Assembly: GCF_022568815.1 (NCBI RefSeq)
Contig: NZ_JAKZHX010000001.1
Span: 975,113-1,039,112 of the forward strand
Source: Undibacterium paludis
Lineage (GTDB): Bacteria > Pseudomonadota > Gammaproteobacteria > Burkholderiales > Burkholderiaceae_D
DNA: 64,000 bases
Reading direction: 5' to 3'
This document shows, piece by piece, positions 9,519 to 18,752 of the stretch (positions are counted from its first letter, which is position 1; every line of letters begins with the position of its first letter). The notes beneath the pieces are model-generated. The model did no database searches, was not told where the DNA came from, and saw only the letters and a list, made by a program, of their open reading frames with translations. The position numbers were made by a program, and so were the translations under genes.

Positions 9519-9923
9519 TCAGCGCGCACCCTTGTAGTGATGCTGCAATACCAGCCTGCTGCTGGCGATGAGGGTATTGAGACCCAGAATCAGTTGTATC
9601 AGCACATGACCAGGCAGACACCAAACTTGTCCGCGCGGTGCAGGATTGCCGGTAACTGCCATCAATACCGGCGCAACCCAGGCAGCTTCAGGCGTCAGAT
9701 CCATCAATACGTCACCGTCAGAGTTGGTGTGCATGTACAGCTCGCCGCCATGCAGCAAAGTCAGGCATATACCCTGCCCTGTCGTGGGTTTGTTGCCCAG
9801 GGCCTGTTGCAATTCCCGGTGCTGCAAGTCCATCCAGGCTTCTACATCCGGGCCGCTTTCCAGCGAAATCCAGGGGTGTTCGGTCAAAACCGTGGTGCTT
9901 GTATCCTGCATGTCATTTAACAT
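9519..9923 (-). CDS. Hypothetical protein, 134 residues
   Basis: I do not recognise a family. The protein is soluble, with no signal peptide or membrane segment, and is rich in Leu, His and Trp. It starts MLNDMQD, and a second Met (codon at 9911) could be the real start. Codon use is similar to neighbouring genes and the frame is uninterrupted, which supports a real gene. It ends 39 bases from the convergent solute-binding protein gene. No operon partner suggests a function. Confidence 0.55.
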   Translation of the reverse strand: MLNDMQDTSTTVLTEHPWISLESGPDVEAWMDLQHRELQQALGNKPTTGQGICLTLLHGGELYMHTNSDGDVLMDLTPEAAWVAPVLMAVTGNPAPRGQVWCLPGHVLIQLILGLNTLIASSRLVLQHHYKGAR

Positions 9924-10222
9924 CTTGTATATTTGCCAGACTGGTTTTTAGCGCATGGTAATCTAAAATTCACGCTGATATTCAGTATTGTGACACGAAC
10001 AGGGATATTTCCTGGCGACCAGAGCCGGGAACCATGATATTGCCAAAAACATTCTCTCTTACGAAGCACTTACGTTATTTTATTACAATCTCTATTTTAG
10101 CTTGCACATCCTGAGACTTGGCAATGCCGGTTTGTCACAGACAGTGGTTTATTCCATTCATTGCCCGGGGCTCGCACGAGAATACACCCAACCTTCTTCT
10201 ATCCAGACTGGGAATTAATATC

Positions 10223-11767
10223 ATGACTACTGTCTCTACACAAAAAGAAACTGTCATCGTCACACCTTATAGTGGTGACTACAGAATAGATGTACTGCTG
10301 CCATCTGCAACGGCACGCTGGAACAACGGTAGCCCGGTTGGTACCGCCGTAGAGGTGAGCTTCAGCTTCATGAATGCGGCACCCGGCTATGCTCAAGACT
10401 CTGACAAGAAGGGATTCAGCGTCTTTACCGATGAGCAAAAAGTAGCAACGCGCAAGATACTCGACCAGATTTCTCAGCAATTCGGTATCAGTTTCAAAGA
10501 GGTGTCCGACACCGCCGACAGCTACGGCTATATCCGTTTTGGCAATAATGCCCAGGGAAGCACCAGTGCCGGTTATGCGACTTATCCCGATACCTCAGAC
10601 ACCAAAACCAGCGGCGATGTTTACATTAACAATGAAGCCAGTGACAACCTGAGCAATATTGTGCCCGGTAGTGGCGCCTGGTCCACCCTGGTCCACGAAA
10701 TTGGCCATGCGCTGGGCCTGAAACATCCTGGTAACTACAATGCAGGGGAACCGGCATCAAGCGCACCCGATAATTTTCTGGCCGCGGCAGAAGACAACGC
10801 CATCAATACCGTCATGTCTTATATTTCAGCCCCACAGGGACAGGAAAGAGACTTCTTCGGCAAATATGACTATCTTGCGCTGCAATACCTGTATGGAAGC
10901 AAAACCTACAATGCTGGCGACACCACCTACAATTTCACCGATGCGGATGGACGTGTACTGAAGGTCATCAATGACACAGGCGGTGTTGACACACTCAACA
11001 TGTCTGCATTGACAATGGCAGCAAATATCAACCTGAACCCAGGTGCGAACAGTTCTGTCGGCAGGCTGGCGAGTGATACTGCCTCAATCAATAATGTTTC
11101 CATCGCTTACGGGACAGTGATCGAAAACGTGATCGGCACACGCTTTAGCGATGTCATGACAGGCAATAATGCCAACAACCGCTTTGAAAGCAACGGTGGT
11201 GGCGACACGGTGGACGGTGGCGCAGGTTTTGATGTATTGCTGATCAAGGAAAACCGTGCGGCATTCACAATAAAAAAAGGGAGCAGCGACGTTAAATTCA
11301 TCAACAATTCAACCAATGATGTCACCTCAGTCATCAATGTGGAGCGCGTGCAACTCAACGACAAAGTAGTGGCATTCGATTTTGACGGAGTCGCTGGTCA
11401 GGCTTACCGCCTTTACCAGGCGGCATTTGACCGCAAACCTGATGCCGCCGGCCTGGGTTACTGGATTGCTGACATGGATAAGGGTTCCAGCCTGAGTACG
11501 GTCGCAGCCGGTTTTTTTCAATCTGCCGAATTCCAGAAACTCTACGGCGCCAATCCTTCGACGACCACTTTAATCACTAACTTTTACCAGAATGTCTTGC
11601 ACCGTGCGCCTGACCAGGCTGGCTTCGACTACTGGAACAAGGAACTGAGCAGTGGTGTCAGCACACCTCAAACGGCACTGGCAAGTTTTTGTGAAAGTGT
11701 GGAAAACAAGGCACAGGTCCTGGCTGCCATACAGGACGGTATTGAATATACGATGTGGCTGGGATGA
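10223..11767 (+). CDS. Serralysin-type M10 metalloprotease with DUF4214 C-terminal domain
   Basis: 514 residues from the ATG at 10223, which gives the short polar N terminus (MTTVSTQK) usual for type I secreted proteins; an upstream in-frame start adds 35 unlikely residues. The astacin-type zinc site HEIGHALGLKH is intact (His158, Glu159, His162, His168), followed by the Met-turn VMSY. RTX-like glycine repeats are sparse and degenerate (ESNGGGDTVDGGAGFD, about 330-345). Residues from about 390 form a DUF4214 domain with two PD.AG..YW units. No signal peptide is present; export through an ABC-type secretion system is inferred, but none is encoded here. A perfect 14-bp palindrome GGGATGATCATCCC spans the stop codon (11761-11774). 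Confidence 0.88.
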   Translation: MTTVSTQKETVIVTPYSGDYRIDVLLPSATARWNNGSPVGTAVEVSFSFMNAAPGYAQDSDKKGFSVFTDEQKVATRKILDQISQQFGISFKEVSDTADSYGYIRFGNNAQGSTSAGYATYPDTSDTKTSGDVYINNEASDNLSNIVPGSGAWSTLVHEIGHALGLKHPGNYNAGEPASSAPDNFLAAAEDNAINTVMSYISAPQGQERDFFGKYDYLALQYLYGSKTYNAGDTTYNFTDADGRVLKVINDTGGVDTLNMSALTMAANINLNPGANSSVGRLASDTASINNVSIAYGTVIENVIGTRFSDVMTGNNANNRFESNGGGDTVDGGAGFDVLLIKENRAAFTIKKGSSDVKFINNSTNDVTSVINVERVQLNDKVVAFDFDGVAGQAYRLYQAAFDRKPDAAGLGYWIADMDKGSSLSTVAAGFFQSAEFQKLYGANPSTTTLITNFYQNVLHRAPDQAGFDYWNKELSSGVSTPQTALASFCESVENKAQVLAAIQDGIEYTMWLG

Positions 11768-11845
11768 TCATCCCGGTGAGATGGTCTATGCATGATTGCC
11801 TGGGCGCAGCGGCCGCGCTCAGGCAGTCATCATCATGTATCTGAA

Positions 11846-12757
11846 TTACTTGATTTGCCTGACCTGCAAACCCTGCTTTTCGAGCATATCAAGAATGCTG
11901 TTGGGGCCGGAAAAATGTCCGGCGCCGACTACGATAAACAACTTCTTCTCCTTGTTCAGCATGTCGACAATTTTTTCTGTCATGCCTGGATTACGGTCAT
12001 CGAGCAAGATTTTCATCAGTTTCTTGGAACCGGCATCCTTGTTGGCTGCATGCAGCAGGATTTTTGCGAGGTTTTCGGCATCGCCGTTTTTCCAGGCTTC
12101 TATCATGTCGGCAGTTTCACGCAGGATGTCACCGTTTTTCAAGCCATCCAGGGTCTGGGCCAGCATGGCGTCGGCATCTTCATCATTGAGGCTGCCAAGC
12201 ATACTCGCCTGAAACGCCAGGCTTTCCAGTTCTACGATGTCTTTCTTGTCTTGTTTGGCGCGCAAGAGATAATGTAAGTCCACCCCTTTCGATGCATCAT
12301 AACCCTGCTGCCTGAACAGGCTGAGAGTCAGCGCGGTGGCAGCGATGGTAGGCTTGAGGCTCTGGAATTGCACAACAGAAGACCCTACCATCGCTTGCAG
12401 GTTTTCCCAGGTTTTTTTACTGATGTGATTTTCCAGTTTGTCCGGAGCCGCATAGGTAAACAAGGGCATGGTTTTTTCTGCGGCCTTGGCGTCCGTCGTA
12501 TCGACTTCAACTACCAGGGTGTCAGCCTGTTTGTAGGCCTGCTCTACCGCCTCGGGCATGGGGTAAAAACTGGCCTTGGCCAGGTGAAAGGACCCAAACA
12601 GGTAAGCGGTATTTTTTTCCGACTTGACTTCCCACATCACACCTTTGGCCGGCGTTTCTTTTTCAGCCTGGGCGTATGCCGTACCTAATGTCAGGGCCAG
12701 CCCCAGTACCGTCACGTACTTGAACATCAGTTGAGAAAATGCACTCTTCAATTTCAT
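11846..12757 (-). CDS. TraB/GumN family exported protein
   Basis: 303 residues from the ATG at 12757, chosen because it gives a typical signal peptide (MKLKSAFSQLMFKYVTVLGL, cleaved near AYAQA); a longer in-frame start at 12835 lacks one. The TraB/GumN signature is present: GVMWEVKSEKNTAYLFGSFH near residue 35 with a conserved GxxH, VVEVDTTD, and a C-terminal VGAGHFSGPNSILDML with a second conserved GxxH. Bacterial family members are thought to be metal-dependent hydrolases of the erythromycin-esterase/ChaN-like fold, but the activity is unproven. It may be periplasmic. Confidence 0.85.
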   Translation of the reverse strand: MKLKSAFSQLMFKYVTVLGLALTLGTAYAQAEKETPAKGVMWEVKSEKNTAYLFGSFHLAKASFYPMPEAVEQAYKQADTLVVEVDTTDAKAAEKTMPLFTYAAPDKLENHISKKTWENLQAMVGSSVVQFQSLKPTIAATALTLSLFRQQGYDASKGVDLHYLLRAKQDKKDIVELESLAFQASMLGSLNDEDADAMLAQTLDGLKNGDILRETADMIEAWKNGDAENLAKILLHAANKDAGSKKLMKILLDDRNPGMTEKIVDMLNKEKKLFIVVGAGHFSGPNSILDMLEKQGLQVRQIK

Positions 12758-12847
12758 TATCGTTTTTCCATGTAAATTTTTCCTGGCGGCACAGAATACC
12801 AGAAAGCCCGGACTGTCATGTGTAAAACAACGCACTGTTACTGTCCA

Positions 12848-13498
12848 CTAATACAAGGTAGCACGCTGTCTGACGGGTAATTCGCTATCGTACTTTTCGC
12901 CATCGACTTCAGCATTGCTCAAGGCAGCCAGAATAGTGCCTGGACTGGGCAAGTCCGGCTTGCCATCAAGGGCACGTTGCCACAAACGCGAGCGCAGGAT
13001 GGCGCGGGCACACTGGAAATAGACAGCATCGACCTGTATGCGCAATACGCATTTGGGTGGTTTACCGTCAACGGCAAGTCTTTCCAGCAGTGCCGGTTCA
13101 ATGGAAATACTGGCGCGACCGTTGACGCGCAGGGTTTCACCTGCGCCAGGTATCAGGAACAGCAGAGCAACATGCGGGTCGGACAAGATATTGCGCAAAC
13201 TGTCAATACGGTTATTGCCACGCCGTTCGGGCAAGAGCAGGGTCTGCTCATCTTCCACCACGATAAAACCGGGGGCATCGCCACGGGGTGAGGCATCCAT
13301 GCCCTCTGGTCCATGGCTGGCCAGTACAGCAAATGGTGAGGCTTCTATCATGGCACGGTAATGCGGATGCAGGTAAGTCACCTCTTTCGTGATCGAGGCA
13401 GTACCAACTTCATCAAATAGATGGCTGAGCTGTTCAGGTGTAGTAATCAGATGGGGATGGATCTGGGGTTGGGTCTGGGTTTGGACTGGTGTAACCAT
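12848..13498 (-). CDS. FMN-binding pyridoxamine 5'-phosphate-oxidase-like flavoprotein
   Basis: 216 residues with the split-barrel PPOX fold of the MSMEG_1061-like group. Visible family marks are the N-terminal region leading to FAVLASHGPEGMDASPRGD, then LLLPERRGNNRIDSLRNIL (the flavin-phosphate segment), VALLFLIPGAGETLRVNGRA, and a C-terminal CARAILRSRLW. These small flavoproteins reduce or oxidise unidentified substrates. The first 20 residues are Gln/Thr/Pro rich and may not all be translated; the ATG at 13498 lies just beyond a GAAAGATGAAG stretch. Cytoplasmic. Confidence 0.85.
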   Translation of the reverse strand: MVTPVQTQTQPQIHPHLITTPEQLSHLFDEVGTASITKEVTYLHPHYRAMIEASPFAVLASHGPEGMDASPRGDAPGFIVVEDEQTLLLPERRGNNRIDSLRNILSDPHVALLFLIPGAGETLRVNGRASISIEPALLERLAVDGKPPKCVLRIQVDAVYFQCARAILRSRLWQRALDGKPDLPSPGTILAALSNAEVDGEKYDSELPVRQRATLY

Positions 13499-13563
13499 AG
13501 TGCTTCATCTTTCAAAAATACAAAAACTTGGGTCTGGCAAAGCGACTGTATTTTGCGGACGCA

Positions 13564-14352
13564 TCAATTCTTGCCAATCACCGGGGATGCGCGCCATTCT
13601 GCCCTGGCCTGCATCAAAGCCTGTTCTATATAGGCTTCTTTATGCAGTTTTTCCAGCTGCCTGTTAATCAGCGGCAGATAACTGACACAGGGGCTTTGTG
13701 CAACCATGCCAAACAGATTCTGTGAATCGATCAAAAACGGGCGCACGGCCATCAGTTTGTCTTCCAGATTGGCAGAAGCCAGGTAAGCCTGACCGGAATG
13801 ATAGCCTGTTATCACATAATCAAAACGGTTTGCCTGCAACATCCTGAACGCGGTTTCCAGGTTGTCTGTCTCCTTGATATTGAGGTGCTTGTCCATGAAA
13901 TCATCAAATGGCAGGCCAAAACGGTTGCCGCGTGCAATCCCCCCGTTCAAGGCAGACAAGTCTTCCCACTTTGAAAAGCTGATGGGTTTGTCTTTTCTGG
14001 CAAAGGCGGCCACAGGATTATTCAGGACCAGCTCACTGAATAACAGAAAGCTGCGTCGCTCAGGCGTCGATTTCAAGGTGGTAATCATATCGATACCACC
14101 ACTTTGTGCAGCACTGAGGACTCGCTTCCACGGTCCCAGATAGCGCACTTCATAAGGCAGACCAAGGTCATTCAGTATGCGGGTCAGGATCAGGATGCTG
14201 GCACCGTGAAACTGCTGCCCGTCATGCCAATGCAAAGGGGGGTAGGCAGGGTCTGCGGAAATGACGATGCGCTCGCAGCTGCCGACTGCCTGTGCAGGAG
14301 GAGAAAGCGTGACAAGAAAACCAAAGATGATCAAAACAATAGAGCGACACAT
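13564..14352 (-). CDS. Periplasmic solute-binding protein, SBP_bac_3 type (second copy)
   Basis: 262 residues with a signal peptide (MCRSIVLIIFGFLVTLSPPA, cleaved near QAVG). The core fits the family 3 solute-binding fold: ISADPAYPPLHWHDGQQF at the start of lobe 1, LGPWKRVLSAAQSGGIDMITTL, and NGGIARGNRFGLPFDDF in lobe 2. As with the protein at 8697-9479, no transporter genes accompany it. The ligand is unknown; amino-acid-like compounds are typical. It lies 65 bases downstream of the flavoprotein start region on the same strand, and no shared function is evident. Confidence 0.82.
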   Translation of the reverse strand: MCRSIVLIIFGFLVTLSPPAQAVGSCERIVISADPAYPPLHWHDGQQFHGASILILTRILNDLGLPYEVRYLGPWKRVLSAAQSGGIDMITTLKSTPERRSFLLFSELVLNNPVAAFARKDKPISFSKWEDLSALNGGIARGNRFGLPFDDFMDKHLNIKETDNLETAFRMLQANRFDYVITGYHSGQAYLASANLEDKLMAVRPFLIDSQNLFGMVAQSPCVSYLPLINRQLEKLHKEAYIEQALMQARAEWRASPVIGKN

Positions 14353-14530
14353 AGTTCACTTATAGCTTACTTCTTGCAGGTTTGATCCTGGCACAACAGC
14401 CCTGGTTCCATCCAGCCATCAGCCAGCACTTTATCAGCAGCATTCGATTTTACTCTTTTATCATCCTAACATCGTTTTCGCCAAACTTGCTGATCTGTCT
14501 GAACACCAAAAAATGGACATGAACGTCATA

Positions 14531-16561
14531 TTATTCTCTCGGCTTATTCAGCAGGGCCTTCAAACCCGCCAGTCTCTCTTTGGGCGTCAGGACTTCGGTT
14601 TCGGCAGGTACAGCGTCGCCTTCATCGAGCTTCATTTCTTTCAGGAACCTTGAAGGGTCACAATGCACCGCGACACCGGCGCGTTTGCGCTTCTTGCACC
14701 AGGTGATGTGCAGGCTGCGCTGTGCACGGGTAATGCCGACATACATCAGACGGCGCTCTTCTTCTATGCGCGCTGCGATGGTTTCCACCGGCGCATCCGG
14801 GTCGCCCTTGTGTGGCAAGATGCCTTCTTCCACCCCTACCAGGAAGACATGCGGATATTCCAGTCCCTTGGAAGCATGCAGAGTGGACATGCGTACTGCA
14901 TCGGGGACTTCATCCTTACCTTCCATCATGGTCATCAGGGCCACCATCTGGGTCAGGTCAAGCAGGCTGCGGTGGTCATCAGTACCATCCTTGCCGCCAC
15001 TGCCCTTGGTTTTCAGCCATTGGGTGAAGTCCAGGACATTCTGCCATTTATTCTGTGCAGCCCGGTCTTCAAAATTGTCATAAAGATAGCCTTCGTAATT
15101 GATTTCCTTCATCAGGTCGTCGAGCAACTCGGCTGCATGCCCTTCCCTGTGGGCATGCGCTTCGACCTGGTTGATGAAGTTGCAGAAATGCCGCAAAGGC
15201 CGTAATTGCTTCTCACTGAGTTTCGCTTCTATGCCGCCTTTGAAGACAGCAGCAAACAGCGAGCACTGCCATTGTCCGGCAAATGCACCAAGCACTTCCA
15301 GCGTCGCCTGACCGACACCACGTTTGGGTGTGGTGATGGCGCGGATGAAGGCCGGATCATCATCTTCATTGGCGATCAGGCGCAGGTAAGAAATGATGTC
15401 CTTGATTTCTGCCCGGTCAAAAAAACTCTGTCCTCCGGATATCGTATACGGTATGCGCTCACGCCTGAGCGCCTGCTCTATCACCCTGGCCTGGTGGTTG
15501 CCACGGTATAAAATCGCATAGTCCGAATAGTTGGCCTGTCGCTCAAAGCGGTGGGCAGAAATCATGATGGCGACCTGCTCAGCCTCTTGTTCATCATCGA
15601 GCATGCCCATGACCTTGACCGGGTCACCGAGACCATGCTCGGACCACAGTGACTTTTCAAACAGCTTGGGATTGTTGCCAATGACTGCATTCGCAGCCTG
15701 CAGGATGCGGGTACTGGAGCGATAATTCTGTTCCAGCTTGATGATTTCCAGGTTGGGAAAATCAACCTGCAGGGTCTTCAGGTTTTCTATCGTCGCACCA
15801 CGCCAGGCATAGATGGCCTGGTCATCATCGCCAACGGCGGTGAACATGGGTTTTTTGCCTATGCCGGTGACCAGCAACTTGACCAGTTCATACTGGCAGG
15901 TATTGGTGTCCTGATATTCATCGACCAGCAGATAACGCAAACGGCGTTGCCATTTGTCACGCACCTGTTCATTGTTGCGGAATAACTCCACCGGCAGGCG
16001 TATCAGGTCATCAAAATCGACGGCCTGGTAGGCCGACAAGGTGGCCACATAACTGCGATAGATGCGGGCGGCCGTTGCCTCTTCTTCGTCCTGGGCCTGC
16101 CTGAATGCCTGGTCCGGGTCAACCAGGCCGTTTTTCCATAAGGACATGGCGGTCTGTATGCGCCGTATCAGTTGCTTGTCGGTGGTAATGGCCAGGTCCT
16201 GCACCAGGGAAAAACAGTCATCGCTGTCCATGATGGAAAACCTGTCTTTCAAACCCAGGGCCTGCGCCTCTTGCCGCAGTATCTTCACCCCCAAGGAATG
16301 AAAGGTGGAAACTGTTAACTGCTTGGCTTGACGTGGTTCAGCCAGCAGCTTGCCTATACGTTCCTGCATTTCCAGTGCAGCCTTGTTGGTAAAGGTCAGT
16401 GCGGCAATATGTCTGGGATCATAGCCATGCAATTCGATCAGGTTGACGATTTTCTGGGTAATGACCCGTGTTTTGCCGGAACCGGCACCAGCCAGCACCA
16501 GGCAGGGGCCTTCCATATAGTTAACGGCATTGCGTTGCGGGGCATTCAGACCATGGGACAT
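14531..16561 (-). CDS. rep: ATP-dependent DNA helicase Rep (UvrD/PcrA superfamily 1)
   Basis: 676 residues from the ATG at 16561 (MSHGLNAPQRNAV), very close to E. coli Rep at 673. The superfamily 1A motifs are all present: Q motif LNAPQRNAV, Walker A GAGSGKT, motif Ia TFTNKAA, Walker B VDEYQDTN, motif III GDDDQAIYAWRGA, motif IV EQNYRS, motif V STLHASKGLEYPHVFLVG, motif VI RLMYVGITRAQ. It unwinds DNA 3' to 5' and clears proteins ahead of replication forks. The start region is odd: no Shine-Dalgarno is visible and two out-of-frame ATGs sit 11 and 22 bases upstream in a short tandem repeat. Confidence 0.93.
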   Translation of the reverse strand: MSHGLNAPQRNAVNYMEGPCLVLAGAGSGKTRVITQKIVNLIELHGYDPRHIAALTFTNKAALEMQERIGKLLAEPRQAKQLTVSTFHSLGVKILRQEAQALGLKDRFSIMDSDDCFSLVQDLAITTDKQLIRRIQTAMSLWKNGLVDPDQAFRQAQDEEEATAARIYRSYVATLSAYQAVDFDDLIRLPVELFRNNEQVRDKWQRRLRYLLVDEYQDTNTCQYELVKLLVTGIGKKPMFTAVGDDDQAIYAWRGATIENLKTLQVDFPNLEIIKLEQNYRSSTRILQAANAVIGNNPKLFEKSLWSEHGLGDPVKVMGMLDDEQEAEQVAIMISAHRFERQANYSDYAILYRGNHQARVIEQALRRERIPYTISGGQSFFDRAEIKDIISYLRLIANEDDDPAFIRAITTPKRGVGQATLEVLGAFAGQWQCSLFAAVFKGGIEAKLSEKQLRPLRHFCNFINQVEAHAHREGHAAELLDDLMKEINYEGYLYDNFEDRAAQNKWQNVLDFTQWLKTKGSGGKDGTDDHRSLLDLTQMVALMTMMEGKDEVPDAVRMSTLHASKGLEYPHVFLVGVEEGILPHKGDPDAPVETIAARIEEERRLMYVGITRAQRSLHITWCKKRKRAGVAVHCDPSRFLKEMKLDEGDAVPAETEVLTPKERLAGLKALLNKPRE

Positions 16562-16562
16562 A

Positions 16563-16594
16563 AGGGAAACATAGGGGAAACATAGGGGAAAAAA
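16563..16594. repeat. Short tandem repeat carrying extra ATGs before rep
   Basis: Three near-identical units, AGGGAAACAT, AGGGGAAACAT and AGGGGAAAAAA (16563-16572, 16573-16583, 16584-16594). On the minus strand the unit boundaries create ATGs at 16572 and 16583, 11 and 22 bases before the rep start and so in the other two frames. Confidence 0.7.
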
Positions 16595-16842
16595 CGGCGG
16601 CATCCGGAAAAGCTTGCAGGTGCCATTGTAAGGCCAACGCGCCTGAAAAGCCTGTTCATGATTGCAAGTGGTTCAGACCTGGCCAGATATTGACGTCATC
16701 ACTAGTCGCACACCCAGAATAATTATCATGAAAACATTAAATATGAAAGAAAATTCAACAATTTTACGCACCCGATGCTGGAATTAAAGGCTAGACAATT
16801 ATATAAGCTAAGACTATTCTTCAAGTCAGGAGGATGCATTTT

Positions 16843-17904
16843 ATGAAAGATTTAAAATCCGCTCGTATCCTGCTGGTTGACGATGAAGAAAGAAACATCA
16901 GGCTGCTGGAAGTCCTGCTGCAGGCAGAAGGATATTCCACTCTCTACGCCAAGAATGGCCGCGATGCCTTGAAAATGACCGCTATCGCACAGCCAGACCT
17001 GATTTTGCTGGACATCATGATGCCGGACATGGATGGCTACCAGACGGTTGCTGAATTGAAAGCCAATCCTCTGACCCAGCCGATTCCTGTCATCATGCTG
17101 ACTGCGCTTGATGACCGCGCCTCCAAATTGCGCGCGCTGGAAGCCGGCGCCGAAGAATTCCTGAGCAAACCGATAGATCGTGCTGACCTGATCATACGGG
17201 TACGCAACTTATTGCGACTCAAGGAATATGGCGATTTTCTGACTGACCATAACCGCATACTCGAAAACCAGGTGGAACAACGCACCAGGCAACTGGAAAG
17301 TGCCTACCGGGATACCGTATTCACCCTGGTGAGGGCGGCCGAACACAAGGATGAAGAAACCGGCCATCACGTAAAACGTATCAGCTACTATTGCCGGGTC
17401 CTGGCGCAAGCCCTGAATTTGCCTCTGGAGTTCCATGATGCGATCTTTCAGGCCAGCCCCATGCATGACATAGGCAAGATAGGCATACCTGACCATGTCC
17501 TCCTGAAACCGGGCAGCTTCAACCAGGATGAATGGAATATCATGCGGACCCATTGTGCGCTGGGCGCCAGCATCCTCGCCAGCGGAACTTCGCCTTACAC
17601 GGAAATGGGCGCAGAAATCGCCCTCAATCATCATGAGCACTGGGACGGCAGTGGTTATCCCAATGGTCTCAAGGGTGAAGCCATACCAATTGCAGCAAGA
17701 GTCATGCAAATCTGCGATGTATATGATGCCCTGCGCAGTCGTCGCCCGTATAAACCGGCGATGGACCATGATGCCTCCCTGCAGATCATCACCGATGGCG
17801 ACGGCCGTACCGAACCGGAACATTTTGATCCGGCTGTACTGTCCTGCTTCATTGCCCAGGCCGATCGCTTCGCCGCCATCTACGATCTGCATGCCGATGC
17901 CTGA
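16843..17904 (+). CDS. Response regulator with HD-GYP c-di-GMP phosphodiesterase domain
   Basis: 353 residues from the ATG at 16843. An ATG at 16834 directly abuts the AGGAGG at 16828-16833 and is too close to it, whereas 16843 has a 9-base spacing, so this site decides the start. The receiver domain is intact (Asp13, Asp14, phospho-acceptor Asp57, Lys109). After a coiled linker (about 130-155) comes an HD-GYP domain with HDIGK (His208-Asp209), [11 protein letters not shown] (GYP at 271-273) and downstream metal ligands. It probably hydrolyses cyclic di-GMP under phosphorylation control. It is the first gene of a four-gene phosphorelay locus and overlaps the next gene by 8 bases. Confidence 0.93.
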   Translation: MKDLKSARILLVDDEERNIRLLEVLLQAEGYSTLYAKNGRDALKMTAIAQPDLILLDIMMPDMDGYQTVAELKANPLTQPIPVIMLTALDDRASKLRALEAGAEEFLSKPIDRADLIIRVRNLLRLKEYGDFLTDHNRILENQVEQRTRQLESAYRDTVFTLVRAAEHKDEETGHHVKRISYYCRVLAQALNLPLEFHDAIFQASPMHDIGKIGIPDHVLLKPGSFNQDEWNIMRTHCALGASILASGTSPYTEMGAEIALNHHEHWDGSGYPNGLKGEAIPIAARVMQICDVYDALRSRRPYKPAMDHDASLQIITDGDGRTEPEHFDPAVLSCFIAQADRFAAIYDLHADA

Positions 17905-18694
17905 TGCCCTACACCCCGGTATTTTGCTGATCGACGATGATGTCGACCTGCTGCAATCGCTGATGCGTTTGTTACGACCACTGCAATGTGAACTGTTTGC
18001 AGCACAAGATGCCGGCGACGCAAGCAATATATTGGCACGCCAACAAATTGGCATAATGATTTGTGAACCACGTGACGAGAGGCTGGCCACATTTTTGATC
18101 GATACAAAAAATCGGCACCCTGACATCGTGCGCCTGATCCTGACCGGCTATCCGGATCTTGACAGTGTACTGAGAGCGGTCAACCGGGCCCATCCTTTCA
18201 AGCTGTTGATCAAACCCTGGCATAACGAAGAGTTGACTGCAACAGTCCGTCTGGCAATGGAACAGTACGCAGAGAACCGCGATCGTGAAACCTTGCTCAG
18301 GGATTACAAGGGCCTGCTGCAAAATGCCGAAGCCGCCCATGCCTTTCGCGCCATTGGTGCGCTCATGCATTCCATACACAGGGACATAGCCATCGAATCC
18401 CTGTACAAATTGCCGGTCGGAGTCTGCCTGCTGGCTGACGGTATGGTCAAGTTTTGCAATCAGCAGGCCCAGCATACGCTGAAAGACATGGATCCATCAC
18501 CCCTCATCAGTGGTGTCGCAATTGGACAACTACCCGCCATACTGCGCGATGCACTCAAGGCTGATCGCAGCAAGCGCATACAAATACGCCTGAACGAACA
18601 GCAGAGACTGGATTACTTTGTACTTGACCTCAATGTCGGGACCCTGATTGCATTTGCTCCCGAACCGGGGTTGGGCAGACCGCAGCAGGCTTGA
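17897..18694 (+). CDS. Degenerate receiver-domain regulator lacking the phospho-acceptor Asp
   Basis: 265 residues from ATG 17897 (an in-frame ATG at 17891 adds two residues), overlapping the previous stop, so translation is probably coupled. Residues 8-115 form a receiver with the acidic cluster Asp13-15, the switch Thr83 (LTGY) and Lys106 (LIKPW). Where the phosphorylated Asp should be, the sequence reads IMICEPR, so the residue is Cys56 or Glu57. Residues 120-265 hold a PAS-like segment (around [20 protein letters not shown]) of unknown ligand. Glu at this position can mimic the phosphorylated state; that this is so here is inference. Confidence 0.85.
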   Translation: MPDALHPGILLIDDDVDLLQSLMRLLRPLQCELFAAQDAGDASNILARQQIGIMICEPRDERLATFLIDTKNRHPDIVRLILTGYPDLDSVLRAVNRAHPFKLLIKPWHNEELTATVRLAMEQYAENRDRETLLRDYKGLLQNAEAAHAFRAIGALMHSIHRDIAIESLYKLPVGVCLLADGMVKFCNQQAQHTLKDMDPSPLISGVAIGQLPAILRDALKADRSKRIQIRLNEQQRLDYFVLDLNVGTLIAFAPEPGLGRPQQA

Positions 18695-18752
18695 TCACGC
18701 CAATGGAAAAAACGCTTCAGATATGAACTAGCCCTATCAGGAAAGACGCATC

